Assembly: GCF_910594005.1 (NCBI RefSeq) | Contig: NC_057834.1 | Span: 43,543,950 to 43,607,949 of the forward strand | Length of the DNA: 64,000 bases | Source of the DNA: Cervus elaphus | Lineage: Eukaryota > Chordata > Mammalia > Artiodactyla > Cervidae | Direction of reading: 5' to 3' | Part shown: piece by piece, positions 32,050-43,527 of the stretch | Layout of the letters: the number at the start of each line of letters is the position of its first letter | Position numbering within the stretch: the stretch's first letter is position 1 | Notes under the pieces: model-generated | Told to the model about the DNA's origin: nothing | Database searches by the model: none | What the model saw: the letters and a program-made list of their open reading frames with translations, nothing else | Made by a program: the position numbers and the translations under genes

Positions 32050-32430
32050 ATGCCTGAGCCGGCAAAATCCGCTCCCGCGCCCAAGAAGGGCTCCAAGAAA
32101 GCCGTCACTAAAGCCCAGAAAAAGGACGGCAAGAAGCGCAAGCGCAGCCGCAAGGAGAGCTATTCCATCTACGTGTACAAGGTGCTGAAGCAGGTGCACC
32201 CGGACACCGGCATCTCGTCCAAGGCCATGGGCATCATGAACTCGTTTGTCAACGACATCTTCGAGCGCATCGCGGGCGAAGCGTCGCGCTTGGCGCATTA
32301 CAACAAGCGCTCGACCATCACGTCCCGGGAGATCCAGACGGCCGTGCGCCTGCTGCTGCCCGGCGAGCTGGCGAAGCACGCCGTGTCCGAGGGCACCAAG
32401 GCGGTCACCAAGTACACCAGCTCCAAGTGA
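32050..32430 (+). CDS. H2BC21: histone H2B type 2-E
   Basis: 126 codons plus stop. Complete H2B: tail PEPAKSAPAPKKGSKKAVTK, fold from about residue 37 and C-terminal KAVTKYTSSK with the K120 ubiquitylation site. The sequence agrees with human H2B 2-E as far as I can recall it. Position and divergent pairing with H2A 2-C support the assignment. A near-identical coding copy lies 20.9 kb away at 52903. Confidence 0.96.
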   Translation: MPEPAKSAPAPKKGSKKAVTKAQKKDGKKRKRSRKESYSIYVYKVLKQVHPDTGISSKAMGIMNSFVNDIFERIAGEASRLAHYNKRSTITSREIQTAVRLLLPGELAKHAVSEGTKAVTKYTSSK

Positions 32431-32485
32431 GTCCCTGCCGGGACGCGGCGCTCGCACGAGTCGCAAAGCCGCTTGATTTTCCAAA

Positions 32486-32501
32486 GGCTCTTTTCAGAGC
32501 C
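32486..32501 (+). terminator. H2BC21: histone 3' stem-loop of the first H2B gene
   Basis: Perfect GGCTCT-TTTC-AGAGCC, 56 nt after the stop, followed by a purine-rich U7-type element 'gaaaagagcc' at 32518-32527. Confidence 0.96.
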
Positions 32502-32529
32502 ACCCACCTAATCACCAGAAAAGAGCCTT

Positions 32530-33850
32530 GTTCACTTGTTTTTTCCTCAGTTCCTCACAAAGTAAGTTACTCTAGTTGGCTAAAAGTAATGGAAGAGGAC
32601 ACACGGAGCTTTTTAAGCCCTTATGACTTAAGATTCCTGGCGCGTGACTGGCTTTGCTTTTGAATCTAGGGCGCGTCTTAACCCTCACTGCTGCTTAGCT
32701 TTCGTATGAGTCAGTTCTAAATTAGGATACTGAGACTGCTCCTAGACTTGTGTCCTGGTGACTCTGTTGGGTACGTTTCACCGGTGTTCCAAAACGAAGT
32801 GAGTGATTTTAGCTATCCACATTTAAGAAAGAACCCCAGGACACGACCAAGCCCGGGTCTTCCGAACACTGCGTCACAGCCCTGAAGAATTACACGAGTT
32901 TGGCAGCTGCGTGGGAGCCGGATCACCAGTTAGGCCCTTGCGATGAGGCTTCTTGTGGACACCGCGGTTCGGGATACTTCGTACTGAGCCCGCGCTGCCT
33001 GGTCTCAGCCTTCCCCTGATTGGACATGAATATTCAAAATCTCCCGCCGCTCCGGAATTCATAGGTTCTGGTTTGCTCCGCTCACTTTGGCGCTGTGAGA
33101 TTCCTGTTATTTCCTGGTTTGTGGATCATTTTTGCTTTTAATTCTTTTCTCGACATATTTAGGCGTCAAGTCACTGCAAGGCGCTAGTCATTTTAGTTTG
33201 GTCTCAAACGTCACCTCTCAGACACCTTCGGGAAGTTGCGCCTCTCCTTCCTGTCTCTGGTCCCTCACTATTTTATCTTCCTCCTAGCAGCTGTCAGAAA
33301 TTGTTTTGCTATTAATAGTTGGTTTTTTCCCCCTTGTTTGCCATTTTCTTGAAGACCTTAACAAACTATTGGTTTAGTTTTCGTCTATATCGTCCCCGCC
33401 AACGAGTGCTTGGCACACAGTGGACACTTAAGTACTTACTGGATTAGTATTTGTTCAATTTATTTTTCTGTCCCTCTTCTTTTAAAAATCGCCTTCATGG
33501 ATGGATGGATGCGGTTCATTTCCATTAGATGTATGTGAAGACATGATGGAAATGTTTCTGAGCTTTCCCAAGTTGGCTATGGTCACCTCAGGGCAACAGC
33601 TGGGAGGAGGGCTGTATTTGTGTGTGTGTTTATGCTAAGGAGGAGGTGGCAGTCCTTTATGCTTTTCAGTTTGGTCTAATCTTTTGGATTTTCATTCAAT
33701 TCAGAACATTGCTCACTGGAAGATCCTTTTCCTTTCTTCATTTATGACACCCTCCTTCCATCCTGATCTTTTGTTCCCCACTGAGATGAACTTTTCATTT
33801 ACATTCACAGTTTGATTTGCTCTTCAGGCGGCCCTATAAAATAGACGAGG
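32530..33850. other. gene-free interval with a small CpG-richer block
   Basis: No gene supported. 32840-33100 is richer in CpG than its surroundings and contains an E2F-type TTTGGCGC (33086-33093) and a direct ATTGG. This could be a weak promoter or a distal exon region of the H2B gene, whose human orthologue also makes a longer polyadenylated transcript. The rest is ordinary. Confidence 0.4.
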
Positions 33851-33852
33851 TT

Positions 33853-33957
33853 GGGGCTTCCCTGGTGGCTCTGGTAAAGAATCCGCCTGCCAGTGCATAA
33901 GACACAGGTTCGATCCCTGATCCAGGAAGATCCCAGAGAGGAAAAAAAAAAAAAAAG
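33853..33957 (+). mobile_element. short tRNA-derived SINE with A tail
   Basis: Head 'ggggcttccctggtggctc', B-box-like 'ggttcgatccctgatcc' and a poly(A) tail at 33941-33955. The tail lacks the 3' half of the longer Bov-tA copies. Confidence 0.8.
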
Positions 33958-34639
33958 AGAATGTTAATATTCCTTTAAAAATCAGGTTGAGAGTTGAGTG
34001 GTCCACTGGTCATGCAGCTAACATTGTCCAACTTTGTACCCTCAGATGCAAGGACGATTGCATTTTAGTTTTATTTTACTGTAATTATGGAATGTTGTAT
34101 TTTTCTGTCCAAGCCTTGATTCTGCTGATAATGGCACTGATGGCCTGATCAGCTATTCAACTCTGCTTTTGGATAAGGGGTCCTGGAGTTGATTGCAGGG
34201 GCTTCATGAATCCAAATGGACTCCAGACATTATCAGAGACTAAATAAATCTTAATGTTTCTTACATGTGTGTTTTCAAATGTGTGTATATGCTATTATTG
34301 TTAATAAATTTACCAGTTAATTTAAAAGCTTGGCTGTATTCTTTTATCAGTAATATATTTTCTAACTAAATAGATAAAATCACTACTGGGTCTAAGCAAA
34401 TGTATAGAGATGTTTGGCTGCCTCTGACCTGGAAGGTGAATATTTATAAACCATCAACCAAATTTGCTTTTACTACAGAAGGGTATTGGGGTGAAATAGT
34501 CTTTTAGGAGGACACTGTTAATGCTTAGTAACTGAAAAATGCATGAGCACAAAATGAAACAAAGGTCATGACCACAAACAAGCACTATAAATAGAGAAAA
34601 AATAGTTACTAACAAAGTTTAGAAAACACATTTAGTATG

Positions 34640-34790
34640 TGTCTCTTGGATGTTTTTCTAGGTCCTTCACACCTATTGACTCATTTAATCCTCACAAGAA
34701 CTTTATGAAATAGTTACCACTGTTGTCTCCCACTTTACAGATGAGGAAACAGGCATAGAAAGGCTTCTCAGAAACTCTCAAAGAATAGTT
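34640..34790 (+). mobile_element. MIR SINE
   Basis: Clear MIR core: 'gactcatttaatcctcacaa', 'cactttacagatgaggaaac'. Confidence 0.8.
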
Positions 34791-35061
34791 AGTTCAATGT
34801 TTCAGGGACTTGAGAAAGTAAGATCCAAAGTAAGATCCCTCTCCAAAAACCTGTATTTGTGGCGAAATACTTATGCTTTAAAATTATATCACCTACTTTA
34901 ATTTCAGGATGCACCGAGGGTATAAGTCTATGATGGAGGTGGTGGCTGAAAGACTTGAGGTGGTAGTAGTGGTGGCTGAAAGTCTCTGTGTGGAGGGCTC
35001 TCATTTTCCATTCCAGAGGCCATAGCTCAACTCTGTTTAGTTTGTCCCCATAGTCATAGGA

Positions 35062-35195
35062 TGGAGAAGGCAATGGCACCCCACTCCATTACTCTTGCTT
35101 GGAAAATCCCGTGGATGGAGGAGCCTGGTAGGCTGCAGTCCATGGGGTCGCACAGAGTCAGACACGACTGAAGCAACTTAGCAGCAGCAGCGGAG
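35062..35195 (+). mobile_element. SINE 3' half with AGC tail
   Basis: 'ggagaaggcaatggcacccc' to 'gacacgactgaagcaactta', ending in AGCAGCAGC. Confidence 0.85.
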
Positions 35196-35439
35196 TCATA
35201 AGGCTCACCAGCTGAAATACTTTTACTGAGATAAGAGAGCTTTGGTAACTGGTTGTAGGCTCCTCCTGGGCATGATGTTTACTAGGAAGGAAGTTATAAA
35301 GTGAGGAAGGGGAAAGAAGTGTTATAGTTGATATTTTAACTCTGGAGACGAGGTGATTATTGATGGTCAGATTTATCCTCCTAAAGAACCTCTTTGATTT
35401 CTTCTTTCTCCTTCTCAAACATCTCTATACATTTGATTA

Positions 35440-35634
35440 GTGAAGTGAAAGTCACTCAGTCGTGTCCAACTCTTTGCCACCCTGTGGACTAGACAGTCGG
35501 CGGAATTCTCCAGGCCAGAATACTGGAGTGGGTTGCCATTTCCTTCTCCAGGGGATCTTCCCAACTCAGGGATCAAACCAGGTCTCCTGCATTGCAGCCA
35601 GATTCTTTACCAGCTGAGCCACGAGAGAAGCCCA
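35440..35634 (-). mobile_element. Bov-tA-type SINE (antisense)
   Basis: 'gtgaagtgaaagtcactcag' through 'ctgagccacgagagaagccc'. Confidence 0.9.
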
Positions 35635-35679
35635 AGTTGGAGTTAGTAACAATACTTGTTATAAAAATACTTGCTTCTA

Positions 35680-35870
35680 CTTAGCACTTAAACTGTTTAG
35701 TTGTCCTCTGCTGAGTGGTTTACATGCATTGCCTCATTTAATCTTCACAGCCACCACTTAAGATAGGTTCTGTTCTTATTATTTTATAGGTAAAGGAAAT
35801 TGAATCTCAGAGAAATTAAATAACTTGTCCAGGATCATTTCAGAAGTAAGTGGTGGAACTACAACCCAAT
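35680..35870 (+). mobile_element. MIR SINE
   Basis: 'gcctcatttaatcttcacag' then 'aggaaattgaatctcagag' and 'aacttgtccaggatc'. Confidence 0.75.
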
Positions 35871-36109
35871 GTACACTTTGATATTCAGGGCCCTCCATAA
35901 TCTGCTTCTTCCTTCGTTCACAGCTCTTATCTCCTACTGCTATACATACAGGTTTTCTGCTCTATCACCTTCCCCTAAACCCATTTGCTCTTTCCCGGGA
36001 CCATACTGCACTGCTCTTTCTTTCTGGCCAAGCCAGAGCTTTCTTTCAAGCCAAGGCCATAATCTTCCACCCCAAATGACACCTCTCAATTAATTTCTCT
36101 ACCTTCATC

Positions 36110-36560
36110 TCTTCTTTAAAAATAGTAACAAACTGTTTACTACAGTAATTGGCATACAATAAACTGTACATGTTTAAAATACAATTTAAGTTTAGACATA
36201 TGTATATACCCATGAAAACATCACTACAATCATCATAATGGACATTCCATTCCCCCCCCCCCCACCCTCCATAAAAGGTTTCTTTATGCTCCTTTTATAA
36301 TTCTTCCCTCCTGGCCACTTCATCAGTGTCCTCCTTTGGCTCTGTTCCTGCCCTCAGGGAACCACTGGTTTGCTTTATATCATTATAGTTTGTATCATAC
36401 AGTGGGTATCATTTGTATCTGGCTTCGTTCACTCAGCGTAAGATTCGTTCATATTTAGGTGCAGGTATCAGTAGTTCATTCCTTTGTATTGGTGAGTTGT
36501 AGTCCATTTTATGGCCTCAATTGATAATTTCAGTCACTTGATGGATAGTTGTGTTGTTTC
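36110..36560 (-). mobile_element. old L1 3' fragment (antisense)
   Basis: Reverse-complement L1 3' text: 'ggcttcgttcactcagcgta', 'gtattggtgagttgtagtcc'. Contains a C tract at 36252-36264. Confidence 0.6.
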
Positions 36561-36589
36561 CAGTCCTTTCTTCACCTTTTCTTTTCTCC

Positions 36590-36703
36590 CCTCCTTGGCT
36601 TCTCCACATGGCAAGTGAGATCTTAGCTCCCCAGTCAGGGATGGAACCTGTGCCCACTCCAGTGAAAGCATGGAGTGTTAACCACTGGACTGCCAGGGAA
36701 GCC
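36590..36703 (-). mobile_element. CHR-type tRNA SINE (antisense)
   Basis: 'gagatcttagctccccagtc', 'gtgttaaccactggactgcc', ending 'agggaagcc'. This is the cetartiodactyl CHR form rather than Bov-tA. Confidence 0.8.
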
Positions 36704-37239
36704 ACCTTCCTCCACTTTTTAATGCATTCCAACTTTGTGTCATGATGGTTCCACAGTAAAATTTCTGCCTTCAAATGGGAAGGAATTCAGAAGGGGGATA
36801 AGGCATATACACAAATAGCTATTCTATTCAAGTAGGACAAAGTATTAGGGTTTCACTTCTGTTATCCTAGGCTCAAAATCTCTCTAATCCATTTTATGTC
36901 CTGTGACTAAAGTAGTAGACTATAGCACAGACCTGACCGTATCACCTACCTGCTCACAAACCTCCAGTGGCCTGCCTTACAGCCATAGTTTGGCCTTCAA
37001 AAGAAAAAAGAAAGGAAGTCTGGATAACTCTGGTCCTTTAAAAAGGAGGCTAACATTGATTACAATATGGCTAATCAGTGACTGTGGCACAGGGAGTAAG
37101 CCTGAGGGGCAGCTCTGTTCGGGTTGCAAACTTGACCTCTAGCTTAAAGACTATCCCTGTGACTAGGGCGACTGGGTTTAATCATTCATTTAGTATAGGT
37201 GATTGAAAATCTGTATCTGCTTATTTTATAAATAATTAT

Positions 37240-37452
37240 TATCTAGTCCCTGATGGCTCAGTGGTGAAGAATCTGCTTGCCAATTCAGGAGGCGCAAGAG
37301 AATTGGGTTCAATCCCCGGGTGGAGAAGATCCCCTGGAGAAGGAAATGGCAACTCATTCTAGTATTCTTGCCTGAGAAATCCCATGGACAGAGGAGTCTG
37401 ACGGGCTATGGGGTCACAAAAGAGTCGACACGACTTAGGAAGTAAACAACAA
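37240..37452 (+). mobile_element. Bov-tA-type SINE
   Basis: 'tccctgatggctcagtggtg' to 'cgacacgacttaggaagtaa' with an AACAACAAC tail. Confidence 0.9.
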
Positions 37453-38119
37453 CCTGGATTGAAAACCAAGGCTGCTTCTCTGCATCAGAATGATTTAGGT
37501 TGTCTGGGCAGGAAGAGGATATTTCATGCTTACTGATAAGATTTCACACAAAAAAAGTTCTGTTAATCTAGGATTTTTAAGAGAACATGGTTTCTCAGTG
37601 AGTAAGAAAGCTGTGGTCACTCAAGGGGATTCTGATTCTTTGTAGCTACAGTTATATGTCCTTGGGACTTGTGTTTCCTCTAATTCTTTGACTAGATTAT
37701 CCCAGCCTGATGAATGGCAGAACAGATTTTTTACTTTCTCAGAATGCATGTAAGTGGTATTGTGTTTTATATTTTATTCTATTTTTTACCTTCTCCCTTT
37801 CTAACCTATATTTTAAACATTGACCTTTGCCTCTCTACTCCCACCAGACATTTGCATCTCTCTTTGCTATCCATGTTGTGATATAAATGTGCACTCTGTT
37901 GACTGAAGTACTGCACTAAACTTCAAGAAGTACAAACAGCACACTTTATCCCCCTCTCTCCCAGTGAAAAGCACCCACATTTGCTCCAATTCCCCAACAT
38001 CACAAAAATGCTGTTATAAACATCATTGTTCATTCCCTTATATAAACCTAGCCTATCCCTAATTTTGCATTTGAGGTCCCTGAAACTGGTCCTTAATGTC
38101 CCTAGCATGAAAAGCTCAC

Positions 38120-38420
38120 TTCTCCTTATTGCCTCTTGTCTGTGCTACATGTTTGTTTTCACCGCCCCTTCTGCCTGGATTACACCACCTTCCTTAGCCC
38201 ACAATCTGAACATGTCTCAAATCCTAAATATTCTTGAGAACGCACCTCAAATATCACCTCCTACAGGATGGGTTCCCTTGTTTGTTCAGCTGGAATTGAC
38301 CTTTCCCTCTCGGCTTCCAAAAGCTCAACCTGCATTTCTCTTTATCATCCTCCACAATAGGCCTTCCACTCCTGCTGTTCACATGGGTATCACTTCCCCA
38401 CAAAGACAGGCATCAGGTTG
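38120..38420 (+). mobile_element. L2 LINE remnant
   Basis: L2-like sense text: 'cttctgcctggattacacc', 'cacctcaaatatcacctcct'. The 135-codon reading frame over it (38026-38433) is not a gene. Confidence 0.5.
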
Positions 38421-39027
38421 TGTACAAGAATAGAGAAATTCAGAAGGCATGTTTCAGAGAAATATTGACTTTAAAACATAAGATGACTTTTACTTTATCC
38501 TTTGTAGTGTTCTCTAGCCATTGTTTTTTTAGCTATGGGTTGTAACTTATTAGTGGGTTATGAAATTGGTTTTTGATAGAGATCACCTTTTTCCTCCCCT
38601 TTTTTAAGAAGAGAAGAGAAAAATATCAGAGTATGTCACAAATAGTAAATATCACTTTGTGAAACCTATTATAATTCATATTCTTTTGTGAATGTGACTA
38701 AGAAGCAACGTAAAAGTGTTTCTTACTGGGGGTTGAGGTTAGAAGAGGTCTCTTCTACTGTACTGAAAGGTCACAGAAAATGCCCCTCCAGAATATACCA
38801 CTTTGGCATATTGATAATTTTGAGCTGTAGTCACTTGCAAAAGAGGATATGTAGAGGCCGACTTTCTGAACTCCCATTAGCTGCCAAAGAACAGATTTTC
38901 CAAAAGAAACTTGATTGTCATAACTGCCCTCCCCCAGGAATTAGACTGATCGGGAAAGATTGACTCATCACAGGAGAGGAGACTAGAAGTCAAGACCATA
39001 CCCAGACCAACTTTGTCACAAACCGTC

Positions 39028-39240
39028 ACATCTCCCTGGTGGCTCAGATGGTAAAGAATCTGCCCCCAATGTGGGATACCCGGGTTTGATCCCTGTGTCA
39101 GGAAGATCCCCTGGAGAAGGAAATGGCCACCCACTCCAATGTTCTTGCCTGGAGAATTCCATCGACACAGGAGCCTGACGGGCTACAATCTATGGGGTGG
39201 CAAAAAGTAAGACACAACTGTGTGACTTTCGCTTTCATTA
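39028..39240 (+). mobile_element. Bov-tA-type SINE
   Basis: 'tctccctggtggctcagatg' to 'gacacaactgtgtgactttc'. Confidence 0.9.
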
Positions 39241-40950
39241 TACCTCCCATCTATTATTCTGTGGCCTATTCCTTTCCCCTCAAAGGCATTTATTCTCCCT
39301 TAAGAGGCCTACATCTCCCATCCCCTTTCCCTATTAAGAATGATATTTAAGTCTGAATTCTAAGTCATCTTGGGGTGTTACTCAATTTTTTTTTTTCCTG
39401 AGTACTTACGTATACATGAGGTATACGTATACATGAGGTATATACATGTTAGCAAACTTTTTTTGACATAAATGAGCCTTGTTCACACCTCTTCTGTTCC
39501 TTTTTTCGGAAAGGCTGTCACCTGTTTCTGTCCTGTTTTCTTCATGATAGGTTATTTTAGAGGGATGACCATTTTTCTCCCCACCCACAGAAATCCCCAC
39601 ATCCACCTCACACAAATGCAGATGACCAAATTCTAATCAAGAGTGACTTTGGATCGGATTTCCAACCTCTAAGCAGTAGAGACAGCACAGTCTGAAACAG
39701 AGGATGTGACAGTAAATGTCTCCAAAGACGAGGAAGGGCACTTTTGGTTTCCAGAACAGAACAGACTTGTTCAAGAGGCCCACAAGCCTCAGCCGATCAC
39801 CAGGATCCACTGGATCTTTCTGCTTGGGAGGACTGTCGCCGTCACTGGCACCCCTGATTCATCAGCTGTGCTCCCAGGGCTCCTCAGCTACAGCGAACTC
39901 AGCTTGCCTTTACAAGCAAAGCAGGCCCTCAACAAATGTTTACAGAGTGAAAAGAAGGATTACAGAAGAGGTCAGGGCAGCCTCACAGACAATAAGAGTA
40001 TTTTGCTATACCACAAACACTCCCACACCCATTTCTATTGGTCTAGTGGAGCATTACTTTCAGTTAGGCTGCTTTTAGGATGAGAAAATACACAAAAAAA
40101 GTGGGAGACGGCCTTGAGGTGTCACGAGCTTAAGTTCTTTGTGCTTCCACATTACATTAGGGGTTACAAAGGCAAGCTGCAGGGCTGTCGGAAGGAATGA
40201 TGAAGACTCAGTGCACTCGATGTTCACAGGACAAGAAATCAAGAATAAAGGTTTTAAAAAGCAAACAAACATTATAGATGCAATGCTACTATTGGTGATT
40301 ATTTTGTGCCTATGTTAGCAAACTTCTGTTTGCTTTTTTCTGGTTAATCTCTCTTTTCTGGTTAATCTCTTTTATTATGGGGTCTCACCTAAAAATTGAA
40401 AAGGGCAAATTAACTTTCCTCCCCTACAGTACATGTTTTGATGTTATTTGTAGCTATTGTGTATATCACTTTTCCCTGAAACACTGACTCTAATACAAAA
40501 AACTAAGAAAAAGGTAAAATACAAAACTTAGATTCAAATTCCATCTTGGCCGTTTTTTAGCTGGGTGACTCACATTCCTAGGTGTCTCGTCTTCACCAGA
40601 AAATTTCTTTTCTGTAAGAAAAAAAAAAACCCTCTTCTTCCTTTCCTGGGTTGTTGTGGAATCAAATGAAAGGACATAAGTGAATGGCTTCTGTGATTCA
40701 TAAGGCACCCAAGAACCCAAATATTCTTAATGTTGGCTGCAGTGTAGCAGAATCTCAAGATGCTAATTATCTAGAGATGAGCTAATGTACTAATTGTTTC
40801 CCATGTATTATTAGTCTTTCCACAACATGATTGTACTCTTGCCAAAGGGAATATTTATCAATTAGTGTTCCAAATATTGTTCATCATAATGCTAATTGAG
40901 TAATAATTATTAATTCAATGCTGTGTTGAAACTGCTGTATGTATTTTGCA
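39241..40950. other. gene-free interval
   Basis: No gene supported. 39408-39447 has a short tandem 'tatacatgagg' motif and 40330-40370 repeats 'tctggttaatctct' twice. Reading frames at 39706-40083 overlap each other in two frames with no conserved motif. Confidence 0.45.
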
Positions 40951-40959
40951 TTAACTGTA

Positions 40960-41045
40960 TTTATCTCATTTTATTCCTGTGGTAATTCTATGACGTGTAT
41001 ACATTTATTGTCACTATTTTACAGATATTGAAACTGAGGCCCTGA
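40960..41045 (+). mobile_element. MIR fragment
   Basis: 'gtcactattttacagatatt' followed by 'gaaactgaggccc'. Confidence 0.6.
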
Positions 41046-41136
41046 ATTCTTATTCTAGCTTCGTGTCTTTTCTCTTCCAGCTTTTTCCCAGACAAATGAA
41101 TCCAGGGAACAATCTACTGTTGCCCAGACAGTTCAG

Positions 41137-41220
41137 ACCATCTCCTGGTTAGCAGAGGCCTTTAGCCACGGGCCAAAGACCATCTCCTGGTTAGCAGAGG
41201 CCTTTAGCCACGGGCCAAAG
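41137..41220. repeat. exact 42-bp tandem duplication
   Basis: Units 41137-41178 and 41179-41220 are identical and begin 'accatctcctggttagcaga'. Confidence 0.95.
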
Positions 41221-41472
41221 ACATCTCCCTGTACTGCCCCTCAAACCTGGGCTTCCCCAAGTGGAGATGCAGCCTTCTCTCTAGCCTCTACACTCATAGA
41301 CACAGGGAGAATTAGTAAAAATGCAGACTCTCACTCTTAGCTTTAATACTCAGGTGTAAGTGACTGACTGAGGGCCTTTTGGAGGTGAAGGGTTCATGGG
41401 CACCTAGAGAGGGAAACCAGGGGAAGTATGGGCCTGCTTCCAGAGGTCCATAGAGCTCAGAACTCAGCATCA

Positions 41473-41880
41473 ATTGTGGGTTGAATAGTGTCCCCCCAAA
41501 ATGTTCAAGTCCACCCAGAAACTCTGTGACTTTATTTGGAAATTCAGTCTTTGCAGACATAACTAAGGGTCTTGAGATTAAATCATCCTGGATTGAGGAT
41601 GTGATAAGTGAAAGGAAGAGGCAGAGTTGGACACAGAGATTCAGGGAAGAGGGTCATGGGAAGCCAAAGGGAGAAACTGGAGTTATATTGCCAGAGGTCA
41701 AGGAACAGAAAGCATGGAAGCTGAAAGGGGCAAGAAAGCATTCTCCCCTAGAAGCTCTGGACAGAGGATGGCTCTGCTAATACTTTGTTTTCAGACTCCT
41801 GATTTCCAGAACTGTGAGAATATCAACTTCTATTGTTTTAAGATACCAACTCTCTAGTAATTCTTGGCAGCCCTAAGGGA
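41473..41880 (+). mobile_element. MaLR-like LTR
   Basis: 'gttgaatagtgtccccccaa', 'gactttatttggaaattcag', 'gatttccagaactgtgagaa', ending in a 'ggcagccctaaggg' block: the layout of a mammalian MaLR-type (MLT1/MST-like) LTR. I do not assign a subfamily. Confidence 0.6.
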
Positions 41881-42309
41881 AAAAGTACAGCATCCTGGCA
41901 GCAGTCTGAGTGTGAGCTGTCCTGAAGAGCAAGAAGAGCTTGCCACTGCTACAGACCACAGCAGAATCAACCTGGGCTCTTTCCGCCCTGGCGTGGCCTC
42001 AGGGAGCTCTATAGCTGTCCATGGCTAGGAGAGGTCAACCACTGTCTAGGGGCCTTTGGTAACACTTGTGAAGATAGCGATGCCCTGAGGAACTCTGGGT
42101 TAAGCTGGTCAAGGGGTTCATGAAGAGGACAATCTGTTTGCTGTGGAAACCAAGACTCCCATTCCAGAAGCCTGTTTTTCTCCTCTACTATCTTCCTACC
42201 CTCCCTCCCACCTTTCTTCCAAGTGTACTGCACACTCTGTTCCTGATCACACTCAAATCTCCCTTCCCACAAATTAAAAAAAACCTAGTCTTTCATGAAT
42301 GACAGGATG

Positions 42310-42628
42310 GTGTATTATTTTCCCATTCTTAAATTATCACAGATTTAGTGTCTTAAAACAATGCATTTATTCTCTTGTAGTTCTGGAGGCCAGAAGTAAA
42401 AAATGAGTCTTAAGGGGCCAAAAATCAAGTGTCAGAAAGACTGATTTCTTCTGGAGGCTCTGCGGAAAGAGTCCATTCCTTGTCTCTTCTAGTTTCTAGA
42501 GGCTGCTGGCATTTCTTGCTTCCTGGCCTCATCACCCCATCTCGGCTTCCGTCATTACATCAGTTCCTCCCCACTTAGCCTCCTGCCTCCCTATAATAAG
42601 GTCTATTATGGTTACATTTAGGGCCCAC
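42310..42628 (-). mobile_element. MaLR-like LTR (antisense, 5' end lost)
   Basis: Antisense version of the same LTR type: 'tgtcttaaaacaatgcattt', 'tagttctggaggccagaagt', 'ggctgctggcatttcttgc'. A BovB fragment abuts it at about 42632. Confidence 0.6.
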
Positions 42629-42631
42629 AGC

Positions 42632-43527
42632 AATCAGTGCAAAGAAATAGAGGAAAACAATAGAATGGGAAAGACTAGAGATCTATTCAAGAAAATTAGA
42701 GATACCAAGGGAACATTTCATGCAAAGATGGGCTCAATAAAGGACAGAAATGGTATGGACCCAACAGACGCAGAGGATGTTAAAAAGAGGTGGCAAGAAT
42801 ACACAGAAGAACTATACAAAAAAGATCTTCACGACCCAGATAATCACTATTGTGTGATCACTCACCTAGAGCCAGACATCCTGGAATGTAAAGTCAAGTG
42901 GGTCTTAGGAAGCATCACTATGAACAAAGCTCTAGTGGAGGTGAGGGAATTCCAGTTGAGCTATTTCAAATCCTAAAAGCTGATGCTGTGAAAGTGCTGC
43001 ACTCAATATGTCAGCAAATTTGGAAAACTCAGCAGCGGCTATGAGCCTGGAAAAGGTCAGTTTTCATTCCAATCCCAAAGAAAGGCAATGCCATAGAATG
43101 CTTAAACTACTGCACAATTGCACTCATCTCACATGCTAGTAAAGTAATGCTCAAAATTCTCCAAGCCAGGCTTCAGCAGTACATGAACTGTGAACTTCCA
43201 GATGTTCAAGCTAGTTTTAGAAAAGGCAGAGGAACCAGAGATCAAATTGCCAACATCCACTGGGTCATCGAAAAAGCAAGAGAGTTCCAGAAAAACATCT
43301 ATTTCTGCTTTATTGACTATGCCAAAGCCTTTGACTGTATAGATCACAACAAACTCTGGAAAATTCTGAAAGAGGTGGGAATACTAGACCACATGACCTG
43401 CCTCTTGAGAAATCTGTATGCAGGTCAGGAAGCAACAGTTAGAACTCGACATGGAACAACAAACTGGTTCCAAATAGGTCAAGGCTGTATGTTGTCATCC
43501 TGCATATTTAACTTATTTAACTTATAT
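42632..43527 (+). mobile_element. BovB LINE fragment (sense)
   Basis: Sense BovB covering the region between endonuclease and reverse transcriptase, plus the start of the RT (FRKGRGTRDQIANIHWVIEK, YFCFIDYAKAFDCIDH). Stops (TAA at 42974) and other changes break the frame. It ends abruptly at 43527 against an antisense BovB. Confidence 0.93.

Noticed and set aside
31750..32484. 244-codon minus-strand frame opposite the first H2B (and the 197-codon counterpart at 52732-53325)
   Set aside because: GC-rich antisense shadow of a highly biased histone coding region; repeats of LLALL/GRG type are compositional.
38026..38433. 135-codon plus-strand frame
   Set aside because: Overlaps L2-like sequence; hydrophobic composition comes from T/C-rich DNA and shows no motif.
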